From the NCBI RefSeq assembly GCF_023715155.1, contig NZ_JAMBNQ010000001.1, forward strand, positions 434,001 to 498,000: DNA of 64,000 nt, read 5' to 3'. The stretch is from Neobacillus mesonae. Lineage in GTDB: Bacteria; Bacillota; Bacilli; Bacillales; Cytobacillaceae. Below are positions 1-7,450 of the stretch, piece after piece. A program made the translations under genes and the position numbers. Under the pieces are notes generated by a model that searched no databases, had not been told where the DNA came from, and saw only the letters and a program-made list of their open reading frames with translations. Positions within the stretch are counted from its first letter, which is position 1. Each line of letters begins with the position of its first letter.

Positions 1-1105
1 AGCCGCGGAAGGAAGTAGCATATGGATGATTCGTATACATACAGTATGAATCACACCAGACATTGGCGATATTATATGGGCCGGTACAATCTATAGCCGC
101 CGCTCTCGTGATCCCGGCAGCCTGGTCAGTATAGGCGCCTGAATCTATCAGATAGGTATACTGTCCGGCCATTAGTTTTCCAGACTTATTGGTCCCAAGT
201 GCAATGGTGGCTTCAAGTCCAATATGTCCTGGAGCAGTGATCAGGTCCTCCTCGCGGTCATATTCCAGTTTGACCATTTTTCCCCCTACAGCCTTAGAAG
301 CCAAATAAGCAAGCGGCTCCAGCTGTACAGTCCCTTTTCCGCCAAACGCGCCGCCAATCATCGGAACATGGACGATAATGTTACCAACATCAATATTAAA
401 AAATTGGTTCAATACTTTTTTGATGGTGAAGGGTGATTGAGTTGTAGAATGAACCACCACTTTGCCTGTTGGATTAATTTCTACTCTCACACATCGAGGC
501 TCTATTGCCGCATGATCAGAAAGATTAAAAGAGTAAGTTTCCTTCACTTTATATTCGCAATTTTCCCATGCCTTGATAAAATCACCTTTCCGGATTTTAA
601 TATGACTGCCGATATTGGTTCCTTGAACCGGATAGACATTGCTGATAATTTTCATATATTGTCCAGAATTTTCATGGATCAATGGTGCATCTGTTTTAAA
701 GGCTTCACGGACAGAATTCACAACCTGCAGCGGTTCATATTCAACTTTTATAAGGTCGGCAGCCCGCTTTGCTTGATACTCGTGGTCGGCCACGACAATC
801 GCTAATGGCTCGCCATAGTAGCGAACTTTTTCAAAAGCAAGCGGGGGACGGTCAGCCAAAATGGGGCCAATATGAAAGGGAAATATTTTACCAGTAATGA
901 TGGCTCGAACTCCAGGAACCTTCCATGATTCTGTTACATCGATCGATTTTATTTTGGCATGTGCCTGAGTACTGGTTGCGAGTTTTGCATGGAGGATCCC
1001 TGGTACTGAATAATCCGCTGTATAGCGGACAGCTCCAGCAGCCTTTGCGACCGCATCAATACGATGTTCCGGCTTTCCAACCGAGAACCATGGGTTTTCC
1101 ATCAT
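1..1105 (-). CDS. Xanthine dehydrogenase-type molybdopterin-binding subunit (partial)
   Basis: Reading the minus strand leftward from an ATG at 1105 gives an uninterrupted frame that leaves the window, so about 368 N-terminal codons are visible and the C-terminus is missing. The ATG follows a good ribosome binding site (AGGAGGGG, 1113-1120). The protein begins with the 'SVGKPEHRIDAVAKAAGAVRYTADY' type opening, shortened here to its sense: a substrate-channel domain of the CoxL/XdhA/PucD family. It later has the family signature GGAFGGKG, near residues 244-251, which contacts the molybdenum cofactor. Family members oxidise purines, aldehydes or CO. Purine catabolism (PucD-like) is the likeliest role in a Bacillus, but the substrate cannot be read from this fragment. 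Partner FAD and 2Fe-2S subunits would lie outside the window. Confidence 0.85.
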   Translation of the reverse strand, partial: MMENPWFSVGKPEHRIDAVAKAAGAVRYTADYSVPGILHAKLATSTQAHAKIKSIDVTESWKVPGVRAIITGKIFPFHIGPILADRPPLAFEKVRYYGEPLAIVVADHEYQAKRAADLIKVEYEPLQVVNSVREAFKTDAPLIHENSGQYMKIISNVYPVQGTNIGSHIKIRKGDFIKAWENCEYKVKETYSFNLSDHAAIEPRCVRVEINPTGKVVVHSTTQSPFTIKKVLNQFFNIDVGNIIVHVPMIGGAFGGKGTVQLEPLAYLASKAVGGKMVKLEYDREEDLITAPGHIGLEATIALGTNKSGKLMAGQYTYLIDSGAYTDQAAGITRAAAIDCTGPYNIANVWCDSYCMYTNHPYATSFRG

Positions 1106-1235
1106 AAAAAAGTCCCCTCCTGGGATCAGCAGTGACGCTAATATAGTTTGATTATCTCCTGCTTAATTTTTCCAAGAAAAGGCCGGAATTATGCAAAAAA
1201 TTTTCCACCTTTGGAAATTTCTATTTTATAATAAA

Positions 1236-1381
1236 GTAAAACTTCCATCAGTGGGGGGCTCTTCATCCCTCACTGATGGTTAGTTGAACCAATCGGACCT
1301 TTACGGGCAGTTAATCTCCCGCCTATCTTCTTGGTTGACTCATAATTTTGAGGTGGAAGTTTTACTGCCCGTTAAGGCGGG
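1236..1381 (+). repeat. Structured intergenic element, copy 1
   Basis: This and the segment at 5092-5235 are colinear copies with the same 130-nt distance between the outer stem arms. Arms GTAAAACTTCC (1236-1246) and GGAAGTTTTAC (1355-1365) are perfectly complementary. ATCAGTG/CACTGAT (1247-1253/1271-1277) forms a hairpin. ACGGGCAGT (1303-1311) is complementary to ACTGCCCGT (1364-1372), which crosses the outer stem as a pseudoknot. A hairpin-prone tail (1378-1421) leads to the carboxypeptidase gene. I do not recognise a named family. Confidence 0.6.
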
Positions 1382-1439
1382 ATAAAGGATGAAAGCCTTT
1401 TTGGTTTTTATCCCGTGAGAAATAAGGGGGGGCAAAGAA

Positions 1440-2981
1440 ATGGAACAAAAATCAGGGACCCAATCTGTACAGGATGCATTAAAAAAATTTAAGGCATTAG
1501 ATGAAAAAATAACGCATTTTTCTAGTATAGTCGGCCTTGCTGAATGGGACCAAAAAGTGATGGCCCCGAAAAAAGGCCGAAATGTGTTTGCCAAAGCAGC
1601 GGGTACATTAAGAACGGAAGTATTCAAACTATCCGTTTCAAATGAAATGGGTGATGTATTAGCCGCGTTATCCACACCTGAAAATGACCATGTTTTAGAT
1701 ACCGTAACAAAAGCGAAAGTCAGGGAGTACAAGACCTATTATCAAAAATCAAAAACCATACCCGCAGAATTGTTCCAAGAGTATTCCATCCTTACAGGAC
1801 AGGCAAATGATGCCTGGGAAGAGGCAAGAGATAAAAATGATTTCACCATATTCCTGCCGTATTTGGAGAAGATTGTGGATTATAAACGAAAATTTGCCGA
1901 GTTATTCGGTTATGAGGATCACCCATATGATGCCTTACTAGATGAATTTGAACCCGGCTTAACGGTTAAAGTACTTGATCCATTGTTTGCTAAATTAAGA
2001 GAATCCAGTGTGAAATTATTAAATCGAATTCAGCATAATGGACAAAAAACAAGAGTAGAAATATTTGCCCAGCCGTATTCGGTTGAAAAACAAAAAGAAT
2101 TTAATCACTATATTCTTCCGATTATTGGGTTTGATATGGATGCTGGCAGACTGGACGAAACCGTTCATCCATTTGCTCAAACAGTAAATATTGGAGATGT
2201 TCGTTTGACGACCCGGTATTTAGAGCATAATGTCCGGTCGGCACTTTTTGGAACCATCCACGAGGCAGGACACGGGATGTATGAACAGCATATCAATCAG
2301 GAGTTTGAAGAATCTGTTTTACAAAGCGGGACATCTTTTGGAATTCATGAATCTCAATCAAGGTTTCTAGAAAATATGGTTGGCCGCAGTAAAGAGTTTT
2401 GGACCTATTTTTATCCCGCGCTTAAGCAATATTTCCCAGTACAATTAGCGGATGTGTCCCTCGATGATTTTTACCGTGCAGTCAATACGGTGGAACCGTC
2501 TTTGATACGTGTGGAGGCAGATGAACTGACGTATAACCTGCACATTATGGTTCGCTATGAAATTGAAAAAGCGTTAATTGCTGGTGAATTTGAAGCAAAA
2601 GACCTGCCGGAAATTTGGAATCAAAAAATGCAGGATTATCTTGGGATTACTCCGCCAACCGATACGGAAGGCGTGCTCCAGGATGTACACTGGTCATTTG
2701 GCGGAATCGGTTACTTCCCGTCCTACTCATTAGGGAATCTTTATGCAGCTCAAATCTTGAGAACGATTCAAAAAGAGCTGCCTGAATTTAAATCACTTAT
2801 TAAAAACGGTCGATTTGACGTAATCCAGGAATGGCTAAGAGTAAATATTCATCAATATGGCAAGCTCTACACACCAAATGAATTAATTGTAAAAGTTACG
2901 GGTGAGGAGTTAAATGCTGATTACCTTGTGGAATATTTGGAGGAGAAATATTCTGAGGTATATAGTCTGGAAGATAAATAG
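1440..2981 (+). CDS. ypwA: M32 family carboxypeptidase (thermostable carboxypeptidase Taq type)
   Basis: This 513-residue cytosolic metallopeptidase would remove C-terminal residues from peptides. The zinc-binding HEXXH motif is seen as HEAGH at residues 274-278. A downstream glutamate-bearing stretch (GIHESQSRFLEN) matches the second M32 motif. Length agrees with B. subtilis YpwA (about 500 residues). The ATG at 1440 follows a G-rich ribosome binding site (AAGGGGGGGC). It stands alone between two copies of the structured intergenic element. The family assignment is firm; the physiological substrate is not known from sequence. Confidence 0.93.
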   Translation: MEQKSGTQSVQDALKKFKALDEKITHFSSIVGLAEWDQKVMAPKKGRNVFAKAAGTLRTEVFKLSVSNEMGDVLAALSTPENDHVLDTVTKAKVREYKTYYQKSKTIPAELFQEYSILTGQANDAWEEARDKNDFTIFLPYLEKIVDYKRKFAELFGYEDHPYDALLDEFEPGLTVKVLDPLFAKLRESSVKLLNRIQHNGQKTRVEIFAQPYSVEKQKEFNHYILPIIGFDMDAGRLDETVHPFAQTVNIGDVRLTTRYLEHNVRSALFGTIHEAGHGMYEQHINQEFEESVLQSGTSFGIHESQSRFLENMVGRSKEFWTYFYPALKQYFPVQLADVSLDDFYRAVNTVEPSLIRVEADELTYNLHIMVRYEIEKALIAGEFEAKDLPEIWNQKMQDYLGITPPTDTEGVLQDVHWSFGGIGYFPSYSLGNLYAAQILRTIQKELPEFKSLIKNGRFDVIQEWLRVNIHQYGKLYTPNELIVKVTGEELNADYLVEYLEEKYSEVYSLEDK

Positions 2982-3001
2982 GATTTGAACCCGCATGAGC
3001 T

Positions 3002-3182
3002 GACAGTAAAATCTCCCATTTTAAAAATTAAAGTGAAAATTCTATAATGTAAGCGGGGATCGACTGCCGCATGTGCCCGATTGGTAAGATACGCACCAAT
3101 GCGAAATCGGAGGTATAGTCGAGCACACCCGGGTTTGTACTGACTCTTTACCAGTGCGGCAGCAACGATATAAGAGTCAGTA
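3002..3182 (-). repeat. Structured intergenic element, diverged inverted copy
   Basis: On the minus strand this resembles the element at 1236 and 5092. It keeps a GTAAAATCTCCC-like arm at 3006-3017, and its block at about 3051-3083 (AAGCGGGG...ACTGCCGCATGT...CCCGATTG) is nearly identical to that of the copy at 14622-14763. The central hairpin differs in sequence but is perfect: TACTGACTCTT at 3138-3148 pairs with AAGAGTCAGTA at 3172-3182. It carries about 50 extra bases, so it is a diverged or composite copy. Confidence 0.4.
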
Positions 3183-3290
3183 AAACAGGACGAACAATCT
3201 GCAAGGGATGGAAAAGAATTGAAGATTAACCGTATGGTAAATTGACATTCTAGTGGATTCATAGTAAAATAATAATAACAAAATAGTTCC

Positions 3291-3384
3291 TTTCAAAGGG
3301 GAGTAGCTGCTACAATAAAGTCGTCATTCTCGAGGATTTTTCCTCCGGCTTTATTGGCAACATACAGTTGTTAGCAAGACCTTT
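3291..3384 (+). ncRNA. yybP-ykoY manganese riboswitch
   Basis: The leader contains the conserved blocks of the yybP-ykoY class: AAAGGGGAGTAGCTG, then CGTCATTCTCG, then CCGGCTTTATTGGC, then AGCAAGACC. It lies directly before a terminator and a TerC-family gene, the arrangement seen at B. subtilis ykoY. Members of this class bind Mn2+ and turn expression on. Transcript readthrough into the gene at 3505 is therefore expected at high manganese. Confidence 0.9.
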
Positions 3385-3409
3385 ACTTAGCAAAGTAAAG
3401 GTCTTTTTG
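3377..3409 (+). terminator. Riboswitch-controlled intrinsic terminator
   Basis: A 12-bp stem (AGACCTTTACTT / AAGTAAAGGTCT) is followed by TTTTT. Its 5' arm begins in the 3' end of the riboswitch aptamer (AAGACC), so aptamer folding would compete with it. Confidence 0.9.
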
Positions 3410-3420
3410 ACGTTTTCATG

Positions 3421-3452
3421 GGCCTTTACTGTGTACAGTAAGGGCCTTTTTT
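3421..3452 (+). terminator. Second tandem terminator before the TerC gene
   Basis: GGCCTTTACT / AGTAAGGGCC forms a 10-bp stem with one G-T pair, followed by TTTTTT. It lies 11 nt after the first terminator and resembles it in sequence, so it may be a duplicated terminator that tightens the off state. Confidence 0.8.
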
Positions 3453-3504
3453 CATGGTCCTGGAAGGTGTTTTTTGTAAAAGACTTTTTGGAGGAGGAAA
3501 TCGA

Positions 3505-4278
3505 ATGGATTTGTCCTTAGTTATGGAGTATGGCTGGGTATTATTGATTTTGGTTGCACTAGAGGGTTTATTGGCGGCTGATAATGCACTTGTGCTGGCA
3601 ATTATGGTAAAGCCGCTGCCGGAAGAAAAACGGAAAAAAGCATTATTTTACGGATTGGCTGGTGCATTTGTATTTCGTTTCATATCATTGTTTGCCATTT
3701 CATTCTTAGTGGATGTTTGGCAGATGCAGGCAATCGGTGCCATTTATTTGCTGTTTATGGCGGGTAATCATATTTTTCGTAAGGTTGTCAAAGGAAAGGC
3801 TGGGGAAGATGAGCCAAAAGATAAGAAGGTAGTTAAAAGAGGCGGCTTTTGGATGACGGTTTTAAAGGTAGAAGTGGCGGATATAGCTTTTGCAGTCGAT
3901 TCGATTCTAGCTGCAGTTGCTATGGCAGTTGTTCTGCCCAATACACCACTCCCCAATATTGGCGGCCTGGATGGCGGTAAATTTATTGTCATTTTTGCCG
4001 GCGGCGTAATTGGTTTAGTGATCATGCGTTTTGCTGCCAACTTGTTTGTGAAGCTGTTGGAAAAAAAGCCAGGGTTAGAAATTGCCGCGTTTACGATTGT
4101 AGGATGGGTTGGTGTGAAACTGGCCATATATACTCTTTCACATCCGGAACTTGGCGTTCTTAGCGAGTCATTTGCTCATTCAACAGAGTGGAAGGTCTTA
4201 TTCTATTTGGTTCTTGTCGGAATCGCAGCAGCTGGCTGGTTTTTCTCGAAGGAAAAGAAAACAGCGGTTAAATTATAG
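3505..4278 (+). CDS. ykoY: TerC family integral membrane protein (YkoY-like manganese exporter)
   Basis: This 257-residue polytopic membrane protein belongs to the TerC family. It carries the characteristic acidic motifs in helices, EGLLAADNA near the N-terminus and EVADIAFAVDSI in the middle. An upstream in-frame ATG at 3454 lies inside the leader after the terminators. The ATG at 3505 has the strong ribosome binding site GGAGGAGG and is preferred. The Mn2+ riboswitch in its leader fits the known role of TerC proteins in exporting manganese and metalating secreted enzymes. It is monocistronic with its own terminator. Confidence 0.9.
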   Translation: MDLSLVMEYGWVLLILVALEGLLAADNALVLAIMVKPLPEEKRKKALFYGLAGAFVFRFISLFAISFLVDVWQMQAIGAIYLLFMAGNHIFRKVVKGKAGEDEPKDKKVVKRGGFWMTVLKVEVADIAFAVDSILAAVAMAVVLPNTPLPNIGGLDGGKFIVIFAGGVIGLVIMRFAANLFVKLLEKKPGLEIAAFTIVGWVGVKLAIYTLSHPELGVLSESFAHSTEWKVLFYLVLVGIAAAGWFFSKEKKTAVKL

Positions 4279-4290
4279 GTGAATAATCGA

Positions 4291-4324
4291 TGGCGGCTAT
4301 TTTAAATGGATAGCCGCTATTTTA
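4291..4324 (+). terminator. Terminator after the TerC gene
   Basis: GCGGCTA (4293-4299) pairs with TAGCCGC (4311-4317), followed by a T-rich tract. Confidence 0.65.
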
Positions 4325-4406
4325 TCCTCAAGTTAGAATGAATTCATTTCATTACCCTCATAATAATTGTATGATTATATTTATACTTAAGTTGTGAGGG
4401 GTACTA

Positions 4407-5090
4407 ATGAAATTAAGATTGTATCTTATGTTTGCATTTGCTATTAGTGTTATTTGCGTGATTGGCTTTGCTGTTGTTTCTATGCTGATCAGCGACCATC
4501 AAATTGCCGGCTTTGACAAAACAATTATTGCTTCAGTACAGGGACTGGAATCACCTGGATTAACCAAAGTAATGAAGTTTTTTACTTTTATTGGTTCCAC
4601 AAAATTTGTTATCATTCTTAGTATAATCATCATCTTATTCCTTTATTTAGCCCTCAAGCATCGGCTGGAAGTTATTTTGTTTACGATTGTTGTTATCGGG
4701 ACTGGAATCATCAATCAGTTATTGAAACAATTTTTCCACCGCATCCGCCCCGATTTTCATCGTTTAATCGAGATTGGCGGCTATAGTTTTCCGAGCGGTC
4801 ATGCTATGAGTGCTTTTTCTGTGTATGTCATGCTAACTTTTCTGCTTTGGCGCCATATCCCCGCCAAGATTTGGAGAACGGTCTTAATTCTATTTAGTAT
4901 AGTCATGATTTTAATGATTGGAATAAGCAGGATTTATTTGGGGGTACATTATCCCAGTGATATTATCGGCGGTTATTTGGCAAGCGGTGTATGGGTGTCG
5001 TTCGCCATATTCTTTTTCCAATATTATAAAGAAAAACGGTATAATAGAAAGTACAAGCCAGCTGAAGACAACAGGGAAAACCTTCAATAA
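4407..5090 (+). CDS. PAP2 family lipid phosphatase
   Basis: This 227-residue membrane protein has five to six predicted helices. The three PAP2 catalytic motifs are present: KQFFHRIRP, the PSGH within SFPSGHAMSAF, and SRIYLGVHYPSD. Such enzymes dephosphorylate undecaprenyl diphosphate or phosphatidylglycerophosphate at the outer membrane face. Its nearness to pssA is compatible with phospholipid metabolism, but sequence alone does not separate PgpB-like from BcrC-like activity. The repeat element begins 2 nt after its stop codon. Confidence 0.88.
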   Translation: MKLRLYLMFAFAISVICVIGFAVVSMLISDHQIAGFDKTIIASVQGLESPGLTKVMKFFTFIGSTKFVIILSIIIILFLYLALKHRLEVILFTIVVIGTGIINQLLKQFFHRIRPDFHRLIEIGGYSFPSGHAMSAFSVYVMLTFLLWRHIPAKIWRTVLILFSIVMILMIGISRIYLGVHYPSDIIGGYLASGVWVSFAIFFFQYYKEKRYNRKYKPAEDNRENLQ

Positions 5091-5091
5091 A

Positions 5092-5235
5092 GTGAAACTT
5101 CCATCAGCGGGGGAGTCTTCATTCCCCGCTGATCGTTAGTTGAACCATTCGAACCTTTACGTACAGTTGATCTCCTATTTAGTTTCTTAGTGTACTCATA
5201 ATCTTGAGGCGGGAGTTTTACTGCACGTTCAGGCG
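5092..5235 (+). repeat. Structured intergenic element, copy 2
   Basis: It aligns without gaps to copy 1 over the folding core. The outer arms GTGAAACTTCC (5092-5102) and GGGAGTTTTAC (5211-5221) still pair, through two G-T wobbles. The hairpin ATCAGCGGGG/CCCCGCTGAT (5103-5112/5124-5133) is perfect and differs from copy 1 by compensatory changes. ACGTACAGT (5159-5167) pairs with ACTGCACGT (5220-5228) at 8 of 9 positions. It fills the whole gap between the PAP2 gene and pssA. Confidence 0.6.
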
Positions 5236-5250
5236 TGAGAAAAAACAGGA

Positions 5251-5952
5251 GTGATACATATTATCAGGAACAGTATTCCGAACTTATTTACGCTTTTTAA
5301 TTTATTTTTTGGATTTTTATCCGTCATGTATTCGGCGGTGGGGGACTATAAGAATGCCGCCATTTTAATCTTAATCGGTATGATGCTTGACAGCATGGAT
5401 GGCAGGATTGCCAGAATGCTTCGGGTGCAAAGTGAACTTGGAAAAGAATTGGATTCCCTGGCAGATATCGTTACTTTTGGGGTAGCTCCTGCCATGATGG
5501 CTTATTATGCTTATTTTTCCAACTTTGGAGTCTTAGGGATGGCTGTCTCTGGTCTTTTTCCATTGTTTGGCGCATACCGGTTAGCCCGATTCAATATTGA
5601 TGCCGTCAAGTCCTCACTTAAATATTTTACAGGTGTGCCGATTACCGCAGGCGGAGGAATTTTAACATTATTGACCTTATTTCACGGGAAAATGCCAAGT
5701 ATTATTCTTCCAATCGCATTTTTTGTTATTTGTATTTTGATGGTAAGTACTGTCAAAATTCCAAGCTTAAAAGAAGTGCCGCTGCCGAAATACGGAATCA
5801 TCGTCACTCTCTTTTTGGGTTACGCGATTTACATTGTATTTAAAAAAGAACAGCACCGGTTTCCGTACTTTATTTACATAGCAATTCCACTGTACATAGC
5901 TTTCATTGGATACCAATTTGTGAAGATAAAACGGAGAAGAAACCCAAAATGA
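5251..5952 (+). CDS. pssA: CDP-diacylglycerol--serine O-phosphatidyltransferase
   Basis: This 233-residue integral membrane enzyme transfers phosphatidyl from CDP-diacylglycerol to serine, making phosphatidylserine. The CDP-alcohol phosphotransferase signature DG(x)2AR(x)8G(x)3D(x)3D is seen as DGRIAR...ELGKELDSLAD near residues 50-72. The frame opens with a GTG at 5251, but the ribosome binding site AGGAGTGAT overlaps that GTG. An in-frame ATT at 5260 sits at ideal spacing, so the true start is uncertain by three codons. It follows repeat copy 2. Confidence 0.9.
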   Translation: MIHIIRNSIPNLFTLFNLFFGFLSVMYSAVGDYKNAAILILIGMMLDSMDGRIARMLRVQSELGKELDSLADIVTFGVAPAMMAYYAYFSNFGVLGMAVSGLFPLFGAYRLARFNIDAVKSSLKYFTGVPITAGGGILTLLTLFHGKMPSIILPIAFFVICILMVSTVKIPSLKEVPLPKYGIIVTLFLGYAIYIVFKKEQHRFPYFIYIAIPLYIAFIGYQFVKIKRRRNPK

Positions 5953-6052
5953 GGTGACGACACCCTATCTTTGAGGCATTTAAGTTTAAAAAAATCTCTA
6001 TTTCAATATAATAGAGACATGAGTTTATTTTTTAGAAAAAGGATGGCTGACA

Positions 6053-6361
6053 ATGAAAGTAAAAATTAATCGCAGTGCAGCAAAAGCATTAAAGAAAATG
6101 CTGGATAAAGAGGAATCAAAGGATAAGATGATTCGGGTAGCTGTCACAGGCGTCCACGGTGACCACGCACATTATGACATCATGCTTGATACTCCAACCG
6201 AAAATGATGAAGTGGTAGAAACCGATAAGGATTTATCTATCATTTTGGAAAAAGGAAATGAATTTTTGGATGGCGTATGGATTCAATTTTTCCAAGTGCC
6301 GAACGAAGAGTGGGTCATTACCAATCCATCCAAAGGCGGTCACCATCACCACCATCATTAA
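6053..6361 (+). CDS. HesB/IscA-like iron-sulfur biosynthesis domain protein with natural His6 tail
   Basis: This 102-residue protein has the beta-rich fold pattern of the HesB-like family (opening KVKINRSAAKALKKML). It lacks the three conserved cysteines of true A-type Fe-S carriers; none is visible at all. The C-terminus ends in Gly-Gly followed by six histidines, encoded at 6335-6358 by mixed CAC/CAT codons. This is a natural sequence and not a cloning tag. Metal binding by the tail is likely, but function is unknown. It is followed by its own terminator. Confidence 0.75.
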   Translation: MKVKINRSAAKALKKMLDKEESKDKMIRVAVTGVHGDHAHYDIMLDTPTENDEVVETDKDLSIILEKGNEFLDGVWIQFFQVPNEEWVITNPSKGGHHHHHH

Positions 6362-6365
6362 TGAG

Positions 6366-6403
6366 AAAACACTTAGGCAGTTACATGCTTAAGTGTTTTT
6401 TAC
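6366..6403 (+). terminator. Terminator after the HesB-like gene
   Basis: AAAACACTTA pairs with TAAGTGTTTT, followed by a T tract. Confidence 0.85.
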
Positions 6404-6519
6404 TTTTTTAAAAAGGTGTAGACGATAAATATATTATGTTAACAAGAACTGAACCTTTGTTGAAAACAATAAAAGATGGTACCCTAGTGAGTGGGAAAGT
6501 AGAAGGGAGACCTGGTACG

Positions 6520-7263
6520 ATGGAAATAAATCATGTCGATATTAAACTGATCGCATTAGATATGGATGGCACTTTATTAACCAATGATCATCAAATTACA
6601 GAAGCAACACAAAAAGCCATTAAAGAGGCGCAACAAAAAGGAGTCAAAATTGTTCTGAGTACAGGCCGCTCGTTCAAGAATTGTCATAACCATGCCGATG
6701 CACTGGGACTTGATTCATACTTAGTTACCGTCAATGGCAGTGAAATATGGGATGAAAACAGGGAAATTGTCAAAAGGACTGTCATGAACCCTGAATGGAT
6801 TGAATGGATGTACGGTCTTGCTAAACAATATCATACGTTGTTTTGGGCAATTGATACAGAACGTACTTGGCGAAACGAAATGCCTGAAGATTTATATTCA
6901 GTGGAATGGTTGAAATTTGGCTTTGATATTCATGATGACGAAGTAAGACAAGTCATTTTTAAGGAGCTTCAGGCAAAAGGTGAATTCGAATTAAGCAACT
7001 CGTTTCCAAGTAATATTGAAGTAAACAGACGCGGGATTTCGAAAGCCAGCGGACTTGAAATCGTCTGCAGACGTCTTGGAATAGAAATGAAAAACGTAAT
7101 GGCAGCCGGTGACAGTTTAAATGATTTAGAGATGATAAAAGAGGCCGGAATCGGCGTAGCCATGGGAAATGCCCAGGATACATTAAAACAAAATGCTGAT
7201 TGGATCACAACAACAAATGAAGAGGACGGCGTAGCAAAAGCTATTCGAAAATGGGTGTTATAA
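6520..7263 (+). CDS. Cof-type HAD-IIB family phosphatase
   Basis: The HAD motifs are clear: DMDGTLLT (nucleophile Asp) near the N-terminus, STGRS for motif II, a conserved lysine in KASGLE, and GDSLNDLEMI for motif IV. The C2-type cap lies between motifs II and III. An upstream in-frame ATG at 6436 lacks a well-spaced ribosome binding site and would add a 28-residue extension. The ATG at 6520 follows GGGAG and places motif I about 10 residues from the start, as usual in the family. The product is about 247 residues. It probably dephosphorylates sugar phosphates or flavin/pyridoxal phosphates; the substrate is not predictable. Confidence 0.88.
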   Translation: MEINHVDIKLIALDMDGTLLTNDHQITEATQKAIKEAQQKGVKIVLSTGRSFKNCHNHADALGLDSYLVTVNGSEIWDENREIVKRTVMNPEWIEWMYGLAKQYHTLFWAIDTERTWRNEMPEDLYSVEWLKFGFDIHDDEVRQVIFKELQAKGEFELSNSFPSNIEVNRRGISKASGLEIVCRRLGIEMKNVMAAGDSLNDLEMIKEAGIGVAMGNAQDTLKQNADWITTTNEEDGVAKAIRKWVL

Positions 7264-7270
7264 AAAATAG

Positions 7271-7309
7271 GACATTATTCCTTTTAATTGGAATAATGTT
7301 CTTTTTTTT
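7271..7309 (+). terminator. Terminator after the HAD gene
   Basis: ACATTATTCC (7272-7281) pairs with GGAATAATGT (7290-7299), followed by T8. Confidence 0.88.
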
Positions 7310-7347
7310 AAATACCTATTTAATAGTGAGTTTTTTGATTAAAGGTT

Positions 7348-7392
7348 AAAATCAATATTAATTTATAATTATTATAATTTAATATTGATTTT
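7348..7392. promoter_or_regulatory. PerR-type operator inside a 45-bp palindrome
   Basis: TTATAATTATTATAA at 7363-7377 is a perfect match to the PerR box consensus TTATAATNATTATAA. It is centred at 7370 in a larger dyad whose outer arms are 7348-7361 and 7379-7392. Only one base pair (7362/7378) breaks the symmetry. It lies about 70 bp before katA, a classic PerR target, so derepression by peroxide is expected. Confidence 0.85.
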
Positions 7393-7412
7393 TACAAGAT
7401 TTATATTATAAT
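7385..7412 (+). promoter_or_regulatory. Predicted SigA promoter of katA
   Basis: TTGATT at 7385-7390 and TATAAT at 7407-7412 are separated by 16 bp. The -35 overlaps the outer arm of the PerR palindrome, so repressor binding would block polymerase. Confidence 0.6.
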
Positions 7413-7450
7413 TTATTTAAAGATTTTAAAATAGTTTACGAGGTGATGAA

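Noticed and set aside
224-1107. Plus-strand open frames at the left edge
   Set aside because: The minus strand encodes a continuous molybdopterin-binding subunit with a start site and family motifs; the plus frames are its shadows.
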